A stretch of DNA of 64,000 nt, taken from the NCBI RefSeq assembly GCF_000012845.1, contig NC_009615.1, forward strand, positions 2,069,501 through 2,133,500. Reading direction: 5' to 3'. The notes beneath the pieces were generated by a model. It did no database searches. It was not told the origin of the DNA and saw only the letters and a program-made list of their open reading frames with translations. Positions 26,989 to 35,667 of the stretch are shown piece by piece. The stretch comes from Parabacteroides distasonis ATCC 8503. Lineage in GTDB: Bacteria; Bacteroidota; Bacteroidia; Bacteroidales; Tannerellaceae. Position 1 is the stretch's first letter, and the number at the start of each line of letters is the position of its first letter. Made by a program: the position numbers and the translations under genes.

Positions 26989-28944
26989 TTATTTCATATT
27001 CCACCACAAAGAAGTTGTCGTCATGTTCGGACCACCAAGTCTTTCTAAAGCTTGGTTATACCCTTCCAAGTTATTGGTTTGAAGAACTGCCGGGTAACGA
27101 AGACGCTTCGGGTAGAACTCTACTTTACATTCCTTGCAAGTAGCAGGAGTTAACAACACTTGGTTAGTTGGATTGTAAGCAGCCTCTACAGCTTGATTCT
27201 CGAAGAACGGCAAACCTAAACGACGGTGATCAGACCACACTTCCAAAGGCAACCAAGGATTCTGAGCGATGAACTTCTGCGTAATGATCTTAGTCAATGC
27301 ATCATTATTATACTGACCATTCTTATAGATCGTATTTTTAGGATACTCATAAGTCGTTGTCTTATTCTGTTTCGTATATGCATCGTAATAGTTGATCGTA
27401 TAAGCCTTAGCCTCTACCGTATGATCGAAAGCTACAGATGTTCCTACACGGTTATAAGCCTTAGATTGCAAATATTCTAAGAGTTTATCGGAAACACCGT
27501 TATATTCAAAACTAGCGGCGATACCTTTCTCATAATTATCCTTTGCGCTACCCGGAACATTCCAACCATAAACCGCAGCTTCCGCTAACAAGAAATAACT
27601 TTCCCACGGGCCAAACCATACACGTTTGTTCGTGCTATGACGGAACTTATCAGCCAAAGAAGGGAAGTTGTAGTTATAACTTGTATAGTCACCAACTAAA
27701 CCGGCCTTATCGTTCCAGTTTCCGGCAACAACGGTCGTCCAAGAATATTTCATGGGAAGTTTTACTTCCGGCGCGGAAACTTTTTGTCCGGTCAGCACAT
27801 CCGTATAATCTCCCGCAATCAATGTTATCTCATCCTTTACCTCGGAAGCGGCACCTATATAAGAAGGATAAACCACTCCGTCATCATACCCCGGAATGCT
27901 ATACAACTGAGGCGCACGAGGATCGATATATTGTGGGATACCATCGAAAAAATAGCCCGCACAAGGATCATTTGTGGTTGTTGGGAAATGCAGGCTGACA
28001 TTCTGGCCTAAGTAAGTATAAGGATCTTTCAAATTGGATTTCAACTCATCAGGAACAGGAAATTCCACACCGCCTAGTCCCACTACGAGATTATTGAAAG
28101 TAGTAGACATCGCTTGGTTATTCCAAGTTCTTGTCATGACACCTGTATACGGATCCCATCCATCTTTCTCCGCAACCTGGGCGATATCATCCATAGAGGC
28201 GATAAACTCACCCTTGGCAGCATCCTCAAACTCAGCTTGCGCCAAAGAAGGATTGACCGCAGTCAAACGCATCGCTAGACGCATACGCAAAGAGTTTCCA
28301 TACTTTTTCCATTTCTTTATGTCACCACCAAAAAACGGATCATATTTGGACATCGCACTCATATCAATGCTCTCATCCAAAGAAGCGACCGCCTCTTTCA
28401 ACTCTTTCAATATATAGGTATAGATATCCTCCACCTTATTATATTCTCCAGGAACACCGGTAAAAGCAGATAACGCCGGTATCGGGCCAAAGTTATCAGA
28501 CAATTCAGAGTTCAAATAAGCTCTCCAAATACGAGCCATATTCGGGATATTCCGATAATAAGGATAGGCATTATCCACATCTAATTTGATTTTCTCCTCT
28601 CCGACCTCTATCGCTTGATTCGCCTTATTCAACCAACCTACACCATACGAGTTCGAAGTCAAGTATAATCTATTATAGTCATCATTATCCGTACCGATTG
28701 CGAAACCGCTACCCCGATCAAAACGAGCAGCCCGCTTCCAATACAAAATAAAAATACGTTCTGCTATTTCAGGGTTCATTTGAGCATCTCCAATGGAGCC
28801 ATTCAAGAACCATTCCGGTTCCACTTGCTCCAAATCAGCCTTATTCGGGTCTTTGTTGATATCCTCAAAGTCATTACAACTTGTAACCGTTGTCAATGAA
28901 GCGACCGCCAAGGCTCCTAATATAATGATATTTTTCGTTTTCAT
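26989..28944 (-). CDS. SusD/RagB-family outer-membrane lipoprotein (pair 2)
   Basis: The 651-aa lipoprotein has a lipobox region (ASLTTVTSC) followed by NDFEDINKDPN. It is paralogous over its full length to the SusD at 20920-22848, with shared blocks such as NPEIAERIFILYW and FGPWESYFLLAEAAV. Codons are more A+T-rich than in its paralogue. It follows susC2 by 15 nt. The function is surface capture of an unknown ligand for the SusC2 barrel. Confidence 0.94.
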   Translation of the reverse strand: MKTKNIIILGALAVASLTTVTSCNDFEDINKDPNKADLEQVEPEWFLNGSIGDAQMNPEIAERIFILYWKRAARFDRGSGFAIGTDNDDYNRLYLTSNSYGVGWLNKANQAIEVGEEKIKLDVDNAYPYYRNIPNMARIWRAYLNSELSDNFGPIPALSAFTGVPGEYNKVEDIYTYILKELKEAVASLDESIDMSAMSKYDPFFGGDIKKWKKYGNSLRMRLAMRLTAVNPSLAQAEFEDAAKGEFIASMDDIAQVAEKDGWDPYTGVMTRTWNNQAMSTTFNNLVVGLGGVEFPVPDELKSNLKDPYTYLGQNVSLHFPTTTNDPCAGYFFDGIPQYIDPRAPQLYSIPGYDDGVVYPSYIGAASEVKDEITLIAGDYTDVLTGQKVSAPEVKLPMKYSWTTVVAGNWNDKAGLVGDYTSYNYNFPSLADKFRHSTNKRVWFGPWESYFLLAEAAVYGWNVPGSAKDNYEKGIAASFEYNGVSDKLLEYLQSKAYNRVGTSVAFDHTVEAKAYTINYYDAYTKQNKTTTYEYPKNTIYKNGQYNNDALTKIITQKFIAQNPWLPLEVWSDHRRLGLPFFENQAVEAAYNPTNQVLLTPATCKECKVEFYPKRLRYPAVLQTNNLEGYNQALERLGGPNMTTTSLWWNMK

Positions 28945-28959
28945 ATTATCTCCTTTCTA

Positions 28960-31900
28960 TTAGAATCCTACAGTTAAATTAAATGTATAAGAACGATTTG
29001 TAGGCGCGCCACCATTCTCGAATCCTACCGCATTCGTATTTGTAGCTGCCACAGATTCAGGATCGATACCCGGCAAATGAGAAACAATCATCCATACGTT
29101 ATTACAAGTCGCGGACAGACGCAACTTTTGGAACGGGGTTTTCTTCAACAAATTCTTATTGAACGTATATCCTAAAGTAATATTTCTCAAACGGATATTC
29201 GTAGCGTCATACGTAAACACCTCCGGCAAACCATAGTTTCCTGAAGAAGCGATACGCTCCCAATATCTTTGAGGCGTAACAGCGACATCATTCTTCACAT
29301 ACTCATCACCTTTTTTCATGATTGAGTTTGGAACCACGAAATCAGCACGATCACCATTCACAACCGTTCCGGCAGCGTTACCATTCTTATGCAAAGAAGA
29401 AGTCGTCGCCGAGTAAATCTCACCACCTATACGGAAGTCGATCAAGAAACTCAAATCAAAACCCTTATAAGAGAAATTATTCGTGAGACCAAGCATCCAA
29501 TCCGGGTTCTGATTACCGATCAACTCTTTATCTGTCGTAATCAAAGGAAGACCATCTTCACCTACCACGACCTGCCCATTGTGGCGAACAAATTTCTGTC
29601 CATAAATATCACCATATTTACCACCTTCGGTAGCGGCAATCTGTAAGACATCCACAGTCTTGATATCATAGACAGTCACCCCTTCGGTTAATTCCAATAT
29701 CTTACTTCTATTCAAAGAGAAATGAGCTTGCGCATCCCAGTTAAACCCACTAGCAGTCTGCATAATAGCACCATTCAACGAAAGTTCGAAACCTTGGTTC
29801 TGGATATTACCCGCATTCACTTTTCGAGATTCATATCCGGAAAAAGCATCCATCGGAATATTCAGCAACTGATTGGTCGCATTTGTCTTATACCAAGCGG
29901 CATCAATACCAAAACGGTTATTGAAGAAACGTAAGTCGGCACCAACCTCCCAAGACTTGATCAACTCACTCTTAACCGAAGAGTCAAACAAGGTACTTCC
30001 GGCAGAAGCCATACTATTACCATTAGCATCCTTAGAAATTGTATATACATTATATAACTGATAAGGATCCAAATCATTACCTACCTCAGCGAAAGAAGCA
30101 CGCACCTTCGCGAAACTAAACCAATCAGGCATACTTCCTCCGTTTTTCTGTACCATATCAGAGATTACAGCAGATAAGCTAACAGAAGGATAGAAATAAG
30201 AACGATTCTCTTTTGACATAGTGGATGACCAGTCATTACGTGCCGTAACATCCAAGAACAACCAACCATCCCAGTTCAACTGGAGAGATCCGTACAAAGA
30301 GTTCATTTTACGCTGGGTCAAAGAAGATGTAATAGAAGGTTTATCAACACCATTATTGACATCAAACAAATCAGGAACCAACAACGTTCCCGCACTTGCA
30401 TTCATTTTGGTACGTTTCTGCTGCATGATGTTACCACCAAATGTAACAAAACCACCCAATTTGCTGATCAAATCATCCTTACGCGCCGTAGCCAAGAAGC
30501 TAAAGTTATTCTCATAGAATGTCTCAGAACCTTCAGAATAGCTACCTTCCGGCTTCGTATTACCTCCTGAATATAACTTTTGAGTAGTCGTGGTAGTATA
30601 ATAGTCAGTACCTCCTCTCAGCTCGATATCAAACCAATCCGTAGGAGCATATTTTAAAGAAGCATTTCCTAAAATACGATTACGCGTATCGTCGTTCTGA
30701 CGGTATTGAGTTACCCAATAAGGGTTCTCCTGTGGACTATTACTTTTATCATACCAAACCATTTTCCCTTGATCATCCACACAGTTCTCAAAATCAAGAA
30801 CATTCAAAGAGCGAGGCAAATTATAAACGGTTGAAAATGCGTTGGATGGGTTTATACCAATGATCGGACGATTATGGGCGTTTTGGTTTACATAGTTCAC
30901 CTTCGCATCCACCTTCCATTTCTTAGCCTCATCCAAAAATGAGGTAGCACGTAACGTTAAATTCGTCTTATTCAGACTTTGCTCTGGGGTTACACCCGAG
31001 TCATCTTGGCGATTGAAAGAAAAGAACATAGAGGTTCCATTCACATCTTGCTGGAAACTTACGCCTTCATTGAAAGAGGTACCTGTACCAAAGAAAGCGC
31101 CAATATTGTCATAAGCGGCCATTGGCACTTGACGTCCGTCATACGTAGTAATAGTCTGTCCTTCAATCCTCGGACCCCAGCTCAGATTGGTTTGGTCATT
31201 GTAAGCACCAACAGAACCCTGTCCGAAAGAACTTTGCAGTTCCGGCAACATAAAAGGAGTATCCGCCGTAACTCCAAAGTTCACATTGATACCCAGACCA
31301 TCATTCTTCTTTCCTGATTTCGTCGTAATCAAGATAACACCATTACCGGCACGAGAACCGTAAAGAGCGGCAGCGGAAGCACCTTTCAATACAGACATAG
31401 ACTCGATGTCTTCTGGATTGATATCCGAAAGACCGTTACCCATATCCGTACCGGAGTTACCCCAAGCATCATCTACACCACCGGTGAAGTTATCCATCGG
31501 AGTACCATCTACAACTACCAACGGCTGATTAGAACCCGTCAAAGAGTTCGCACCACGAAGTACAATCTTCGAAGAACCGCCTACACTACCACTAGAACGA
31601 ACGACCTGCAAACCGGAAACCTTACCGGACAACGCATTGGCGATATTGCTCTCGCGAGAATCCAGCAAAGCGTCTCCCTTCAACTCTTGCATCGCATAAC
31701 CCAAGGACTTCTCAGATCGCTTCATGCCTAAGGCCGTAACCACGACCTCATCCAATTTCTGGGTGTCTTCCGCTAATTTGATAACGCCTACCGGTTGGCC
31801 GGTATACGTAATTTCCATGGTGGAGTAACCAATGAATGAGATTTGGATTACATCACCATTCTTGACACCTTCCAAGGTGAAATTACCGTCCATATCGGTA

Positions 31901-32106
31901 ATCGTACCATTGGTCGTGCCTTTCACGACAACTGACGCTCCGGTCACTGGGCCGAAATCATCTTCCACTGTACCTGTTACTTTCCCGTTTTGCTGGGAGA
32001 TAGAGGCACCTTGCTCAACAGGTGCGATGTTGGCATACATGCTTCCCGAGAAGCATAACGCACCCGCACATAGAATTAAGCTGACAGGTTTAAAGTTTTT
32101 CAACAT
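28960..32106 (-). CDS. SusC/RagA TonB-linked outer-membrane transporter (pair 2)
   Basis: The protein is about 1048 aa with a signal peptide (VSLILCAGALCFSGSMYA), a carboxypeptidase-like regulatory domain (KVTGTVEDDFGPVTGASVVVKG), the EVVVTALGMKRSEKSLGYAMQ-type TonB-box region, a plug and a barrel. It is a close paralogue of SusC1 but in A+T-richer codons. I place the start at 32106 (MLKNFKPVS), aligned with SusC1; an upstream ATG at 32139 lies within the shared leader element. The promoter at 32322-32329 predicts a 5' UTR of about 200 nt. Confidence 0.95.
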   Translation of the reverse strand: MLKNFKPVSLILCAGALCFSGSMYANIAPVEQGASISQQNGKVTGTVEDDFGPVTGASVVVKGTTNGTITDMDGNFTLEGVKNGDVIQISFIGYSTMEITYTGQPVGVIKLAEDTQKLDEVVVTALGMKRSEKSLGYAMQELKGDALLDSRESNIANALSGKVSGLQVVRSSGSVGGSSKIVLRGANSLTGSNQPLVVVDGTPMDNFTGGVDDAWGNSGTDMGNGLSDINPEDIESMSVLKGASAAALYGSRAGNGVILITTKSGKKNDGLGINVNFGVTADTPFMLPELQSSFGQGSVGAYNDQTNLSWGPRIEGQTITTYDGRQVPMAAYDNIGAFFGTGTSFNEGVSFQQDVNGTSMFFSFNRQDDSGVTPEQSLNKTNLTLRATSFLDEAKKWKVDAKVNYVNQNAHNRPIIGINPSNAFSTVYNLPRSLNVLDFENCVDDQGKMVWYDKSNSPQENPYWVTQYRQNDDTRNRILGNASLKYAPTDWFDIELRGGTDYYTTTTTQKLYSGGNTKPEGSYSEGSETFYENNFSFLATARKDDLISKLGGFVTFGGNIMQQKRTKMNASAGTLLVPDLFDVNNGVDKPSITSSLTQRKMNSLYGSLQLNWDGWLFLDVTARNDWSSTMSKENRSYFYPSVSLSAVISDMVQKNGGSMPDWFSFAKVRASFAEVGNDLDPYQLYNVYTISKDANGNSMASAGSTLFDSSVKSELIKSWEVGADLRFFNNRFGIDAAWYKTNATNQLLNIPMDAFSGYESRKVNAGNIQNQGFELSLNGAIMQTASGFNWDAQAHFSLNRSKILELTEGVTVYDIKTVDVLQIAATEGGKYGDIYGQKFVRHNGQVVVGEDGLPLITTDKELIGNQNPDWMLGLTNNFSYKGFDLSFLIDFRIGGEIYSATTSSLHKNGNAAGTVVNGDRADFVVPNSIMKKGDEYVKNDVAVTPQRYWERIASSGNYGLPEVFTYDATNIRLRNITLGYTFNKNLLKKTPFQKLRLSATCNNVWMIVSHLPGIDPESVAATNTNAVGFENGGAPTNRSYTFNLTVGF

Positions 32107-32132
32107 AACTGATGGTTTTATTGATAAATAAT

Positions 32133-32160
32133 TAGACAATGTCTTGGCGAAACATTTGTC
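32133..32160 (-). promoter_or_regulatory. Leader inverted element shared by both susC genes (copy 2)
   Basis: In plus orientation TAGACAATGT ... ACATTTGTC can pair as a short stem. It matches the element at 26074-26108 in sequence and in distance to the start codon, and it lies within the predicted susC2 5' UTR. Confidence 0.45.
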
Positions 32161-32321
32161 TTTTAAAATTATTCACATACATACACTCACTCCTGAGTTC
32201 TAGCGTAATTAAGTTCAAATAAAAAATGGGCTAACTATCGGAGTCCTACATGAACTTTTCTTAAGTAGAAGTTGTTTTATTTAGTTGGCGCCAAAATACC
32301 TAGCACATTTTATATCGGAGG

Positions 32322-32329
32322 CAAAGATA
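32322..32329 (-). promoter_or_regulatory. Promoter -7 box of susC2
   Basis: TATCTTTG on the minus strand is a perfect TAnnTTTG match. Initiation near 32314 would give susC2 a leader of about 200 nt. That leader contains TACATGAACT at 32247-32256, whose inverted copy AGTTCATGTA lies upstream of the promoter at 32439-32448. No ORF is seen in the 490-bp gap 32140-32631. Confidence 0.6.
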
Positions 32330-32530
32330 TGAAATATTCATTATATTGTGTTATTATAATTAAATAAATCTTTCCTTATTTTTATGTTTTACAATATAAA
32401 ATTAGAAATATAAACGGTTTTAAGTTAAAATCGACTTGAGTTCATGTAGAACTAAGTATCTGCGGTAAGATATGAAATCACAGTAATTCAGGCGTTTTTT
32501 CAGAATATAAAAGCAAGCCAGCTTCATTAG

Positions 32531-32595
32531 CAAAGTAAGTTAATTAAAATGCCAAAGTAAGTTAACTTACTTCGCCGATGAAGTTAACTTACTTT
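32531..32595. repeat. Array C: 22-bp repeat with 18-bp palindrome
   Basis: CAAAGTAAGTTAA starts at 32531 and 32553 (period 22). AGTTAACTTACTT starts at 32560 and 32582 (also 22), giving direct and inverted copies that overlap in the perfect palindrome AAGTAAGTTAACTTACTT. The array lies 37 nt beyond the M28 peptidase stop, so it is probably in that gene's 3' UTR. Confidence 0.75.
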
Positions 32596-32631
32596 TATTA
32601 GATATCTTCTATTGAAAAAGAAGTATAATCT

Positions 32632-33651
32632 CTAAAAATCTTTCTCATTCGCCATATACCACATATTAAGGAACGAGGCCTTCGTGATATTCACCACCTT
32701 GTCCCAATTAATCCGGTCGGCATGGTCGCTCGGTTGATGGTAATCCGGATGCCCGTCGGTATGATACCAGATAATAGGGATACCTATCTTTGCGAAGGAA
32801 CCGTTATCACTCCCTCCTACCGGGTTATCCCACGGACGATAATCCGGTGCCAGATTCAAGTTGTATTTCTTGATATCGTTCTTCAGCCAATCGCCGAAAG
32901 CAGGGTGCGCCTCCGTATAGAAATAAACCACATGGGTAGGCTTCGCCTCGTTATTGTTACGGCCGATCATATCGAAATTCAAATATCCTTTCACGTTCTT
33001 TATCTCTGGAAAAGACTGAACGAAGGCTTTCGATCCGAGAAGCCCTTTCTCCTCACCGTCCCAGAAAGCGAATACAACGGTTCGCTCCGGTTGCTGGCCC
33101 GTGGCAAGGAAAGCCCTCGCTATCTGCAAAACGGCAGAGACTCCGGAGGCGTTATCGTCCGCCCCGTTATAGATCTGGTCGCCATCCAGCATCGGGTCGA
33201 TACCCAGATGGTCATAGTGAGCGCCGACAATCACGATCTCGTTCGGGTTCTTCCCCTCTATCTTACCCAATATATTATTCAAGGATAGCTTCTGGAAAAC
33301 ACCGGTCTGCTTGATAGCGGCCACCGAGTCCGGGTGGACTTGCCAACGGGCTCCTCTTTTCTGGCGTTCCAGATGGTAAGCCTCGAACGGATGGTAATAG
33401 GAATCGCCCACGGGATCGATACCTAAAGACTTCAAGTTCGCCACGATATAATCTCCCGCTATACGGCCTCCACGGAAACCGGCCTCACGGCCCTCCAGAT
33501 CATCATCGGCCAAGAAACCGATATGCGCCTCGGCGGTCGATCTATTTATCACGTCCAAACCTTTCTTCTCCGGACTTTCCGCCCAAAGAGCCGTACTTAA
33601 TGCCAGCGACATTAAGAGTAATCCTGCTTTTTTCATCGCTTTTGTGTTCAA
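32632..33651 (-). CDS. Exported M28-family zinc peptidase
   Basis: M28 enzymes are two-zinc aminopeptidases or carboxypeptidases. The 339-aa protein has a signal peptide (GLLLMSLALSTALWAE). The metal and catalytic residues are visible in order: VGAHYDHLG (His), YNGADDNASG (Asp), FWDGEEKGLLG (Glu pair), NFDMIGR (Asp) and a C-terminal HQPSDHADRIN (His). It probably acts in the periplasm on peptides. A perfect -7 box TATATTTG (minus strand, 33680-33687) lies just upstream. An internal ATG five codons in is an alternative start. Confidence 0.93.
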   Translation of the reverse strand: MNTKAMKKAGLLLMSLALSTALWAESPEKKGLDVINRSTAEAHIGFLADDDLEGREAGFRGGRIAGDYIVANLKSLGIDPVGDSYYHPFEAYHLERQKRGARWQVHPDSVAAIKQTGVFQKLSLNNILGKIEGKNPNEIVIVGAHYDHLGIDPMLDGDQIYNGADDNASGVSAVLQIARAFLATGQQPERTVVFAFWDGEEKGLLGSKAFVQSFPEIKNVKGYLNFDMIGRNNNEAKPTHVVYFYTEAHPAFGDWLKNDIKKYNLNLAPDYRPWDNPVGGSDNGSFAKIGIPIIWYHTDGHPDYHQPSDHADRINWDKVVNITKASFLNMWYMANEKDF

Positions 33652-33679
33652 ATGATTATTGTTTTAGCTTTTTCATTCA

Positions 33680-33687
33680 CAAATATA
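33680..33687 (-). promoter_or_regulatory. Promoter -7 box of the M28 peptidase
   Basis: TATATTTG on the minus strand matches TAnnTTTG, 29 nt upstream of the ATG at 33651. The rest of the gap 33690-33850 holds only a hairpin (TCTCTCACC... with ...GGTAAGAGA near 33781-33815) of unknown role. Confidence 0.6.
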
Positions 33688-33854
33688 AGTAATTTCCCTG
33701 ATACGCGAAGGAGAAGGAAAGGAAAGGGCACAAAAAAAGGCTCACCCGGCCGTATCGCCAAAGGTAATCCTCATTTCCTATCTCTCACCATTCCGTTTTG
33801 AACGGAGGTAAGAGATGACATCTAATTTATTTCTTACTTTAATTCTTTACTTAA

Positions 33855-33871
33855 AAAAGACGCGGTCTTTT
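33855..33871 (-). terminator. Compact terminator overlapping the 53-aa ORF stop
   Basis: On the minus strand AAAAGAC-CGC-GTCTTTT is a tight hairpin continuing into T-rich sequence, directly at the stop codon of the 53-aa ORF. Confidence 0.65.
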
Positions 33872-34031
33872 AGTTCTTATCCGCATCTACACTCATTTCG
33901 CTCATAAGGCGACGGATCTCAGCGTTTAATCGCTGACTCATGGCACCATTGCCAGCTGACTGGTAACGATCTGCTTGATAACGCAACATCGCTAAAGCAC
34001 GAAGGCTTTTCTCATTTTCTCTCATCATCAT
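33870..34031 (-). CDS. Putative 53-aa soluble small protein
   Basis: The ORF begins with three adjacent ATGs (MMMRENEKSLRALAML) and encodes a charged, probably helical protein ending in MSVDADKN. It has its own perfect -7 box (TATCTTTG, 34114-34121, minus strand) and a terminator at its stop, so it looks like a complete small gene. I know no family for it. Start could be any of the three Met codons. Confidence 0.6.
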   Translation of the reverse strand: MMMRENEKSLRALAMLRYQADRYQSAGNGAMSQRLNAEIRRLMSEMSVDADKN

Positions 34032-34113
34032 AATCTTTTTGTTTTACGCTTCCCACGCTTGGAAAGCCAGTTAATAAATAATCCTAAAACGATCTTTCTT
34101 TCTTAATTCGTTA

Positions 34114-34121
34114 CAAAGATA
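34114..34121 (-). promoter_or_regulatory. Promoter -7 box of the 53-aa ORF
   Basis: TATCTTTG (minus strand) matches TAnnTTTG; TTGTTT lies about 16 nt further upstream. The leader is about 75 nt long. Confidence 0.6.
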
Positions 34122-34217
34122 ACCATTTTATCCGAAACAATGTTGTAGAACATAATAAAATATTTCTTTTTTTCGATTATTTATGAATTATGCAAATAAG
34201 TCTAAATACGCCGGGGA

Positions 34218-34760
34218 TTACTCCACCGGCGTTAATTCACTTGTAACAGAGTCTATTACAAACCCTCTTACCGTTATATCCGACGGAATCAGCGGATGAT
34301 TCCGAATTTGCTCCACGGTCTCATGCACGGAAGCCTCGGAGGTCTCGAATCCCCGCAACCACGACTCGAAGTTTATACCGCAATATCGGATCATATCTAT
34401 TCGTTCCTGCGGAATTCCCCGCTCTTTCATCTTTTCGATCATCTCGGAGCTATTCATGTGCTTGGCTCCGCAATCGGTATGCCCGATTATCATTACCTCT
34501 ACAACCCCAAGCTCGTAAATCGCCACCATCAAGCTCCGGATAACGCTTCCGAAGGGGTGGGATATGATCGCCCCTGCGTTCTTTATAATTTTCACGTCTC
34601 CATTCTTGATGCCCAAGGAGGCGGGTAGCAACTCGGTCAGCCGGGTATCCATGCAAGACACGATGGCGATCTTCTTATCGGGATATTTATTCGTGATATA
34701 CTTCTCATACCCCTTGTTCTTTACGAACTCACGATTATAGCTTACCAATTCATCAATCAT
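34218..34760 (-). CDS. Beta-class carbonic anhydrase-like protein
   Basis: Beta-carbonic anhydrases interconvert CO2 and bicarbonate at a zinc held by two Cys and one His. The 180-aa protein has SCMDTRLTELLP (first Cys with the Asp-Arg dyad, near residue 36) and GHTDCGAKH (His and second Cys, near 96). It is cytoplasmic and short, as in the small bacterial clade. It starts 34 nt after the HAD gene on the same strand, so the two are probably co-transcribed. Confidence 0.9.
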   Translation of the reverse strand: MIDELVSYNREFVKNKGYEKYITNKYPDKKIAIVSCMDTRLTELLPASLGIKNGDVKIIKNAGAIISHPFGSVIRSLMVAIYELGVVEVMIIGHTDCGAKHMNSSEMIEKMKERGIPQERIDMIRYCGINFESWLRGFETSEASVHETVEQIRNHPLIPSDITVRGFVIDSVTSELTPVE

Positions 34761-34794
34761 AGCGTTTGTGATTTAGCGTTATTAAACTGTTTAT

Positions 34795-35571
34795 TCATAT
34801 AACATCGAAATGTCTTAAAGCGTTCATGACACCATCGTCATCTACGGAGTCGGTCACGTAATCCGCCGCCTCTTTCACCTCGTCGCCGGCGTTACCCATG
34901 GCTACCCCGATCCCGGCGTGGCGAAGCATGGCCATATCGTTGCCTCCATCGCCAAAAGCCATCGTCTCGTGGAGCGAGATCCCGTAATACTCGATGATCT
35001 TATCGATCCCTACCGCCTTACTGCTCCCCCGCGGCACGACATCCGCAAATAGCGGGTTCCAGCGAGTAGCCTCGCAATGCGGCAAGACGGACATGATACG
35101 TTCTTCATGGCCGGGAGAGAAAAAGGCTATCAGCTGGTATACTTCCTTACCCCCGTTGCCACGCAAAGGACGCAAGGGAGGATGAGGGAAGTCTAGCATG
35201 TCGTAAAGCTGTCGCACAGAATCATCCACGTAGTTCTGGTAAATCCCATCTTCCTCCACCAAGGCGCACGGGAACGCCTCCTCATTCTCTTGATAGCGGA
35301 TCAACGCCTCTATATCCCCCGCCGGGATATTATGTTTATAGATAACCTTATCTTTTCCGGCCAAGCAATATCCTCCGTTCAAGGTAACATAGCCATCGAA
35401 CTCTTGCGTCCCGAGGTTATTGATAGATTGCAACTGGCGGCCGGTAGCGATGAAAACCTTGATTCCCTTTTCTCGCAACAGGTCCAAGGCCCGGACCGTG
35501 GAGTCCGGTAGTTTATGCGTCTTGAAACTTACCAACGTACCGTCAATGTCAAAAAATACTGCCTTAATCAT
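34795..35571 (-). CDS. HAD-superfamily phosphatase, Cof-like subfamily
   Basis: The 258-aa cytosolic hydrolase probably dephosphorylates sugar or nucleotide phosphates. Motif I is FFDIDGTLV (Asp nucleophile at about residue 8), motif II is FIATGRQ, and motif IV is FGDGGNDMAML; the large C2-type cap between them is characteristic of the Cof/YidA group. The promoter box TATCTTTG lies on the minus strand at 35600-35607. It leads an apparent operon with the carbonic anhydrase. Confidence 0.92.
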   Translation of the reverse strand: MIKAVFFDIDGTLVSFKTHKLPDSTVRALDLLREKGIKVFIATGRQLQSINNLGTQEFDGYVTLNGGYCLAGKDKVIYKHNIPAGDIEALIRYQENEEAFPCALVEEDGIYQNYVDDSVRQLYDMLDFPHPPLRPLRGNGGKEVYQLIAFFSPGHEERIMSVLPHCEATRWNPLFADVVPRGSSKAVGIDKIIEYYGISLHETMAFGDGGNDMAMLRHAGIGVAMGNAGDEVKEAADYVTDSVDDDGVMNALRHFDVI

Positions 35572-35599
35572 ACTTATACCTATTATCTTCTTTTAATGA

Positions 35600-35627
35600 C
35601 AAAGATACACTTTATTTGTTACATTTG
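35600..35627. promoter_or_regulatory. Divergent -7 boxes for HAD and aldo/keto reductase genes
   Basis: TATCTTTG on the minus strand (35600-35607) serves the HAD gene. TACATTTG on the plus strand (35620-35627) precedes the aldo/keto reductase ATG by 40 nt. Both fit TAnnTTTG. Confidence 0.55.
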
Positions 35628-35667
35628 TATTTTCATTTCCTTCATCAAATAATAGATATAGTTTTTT

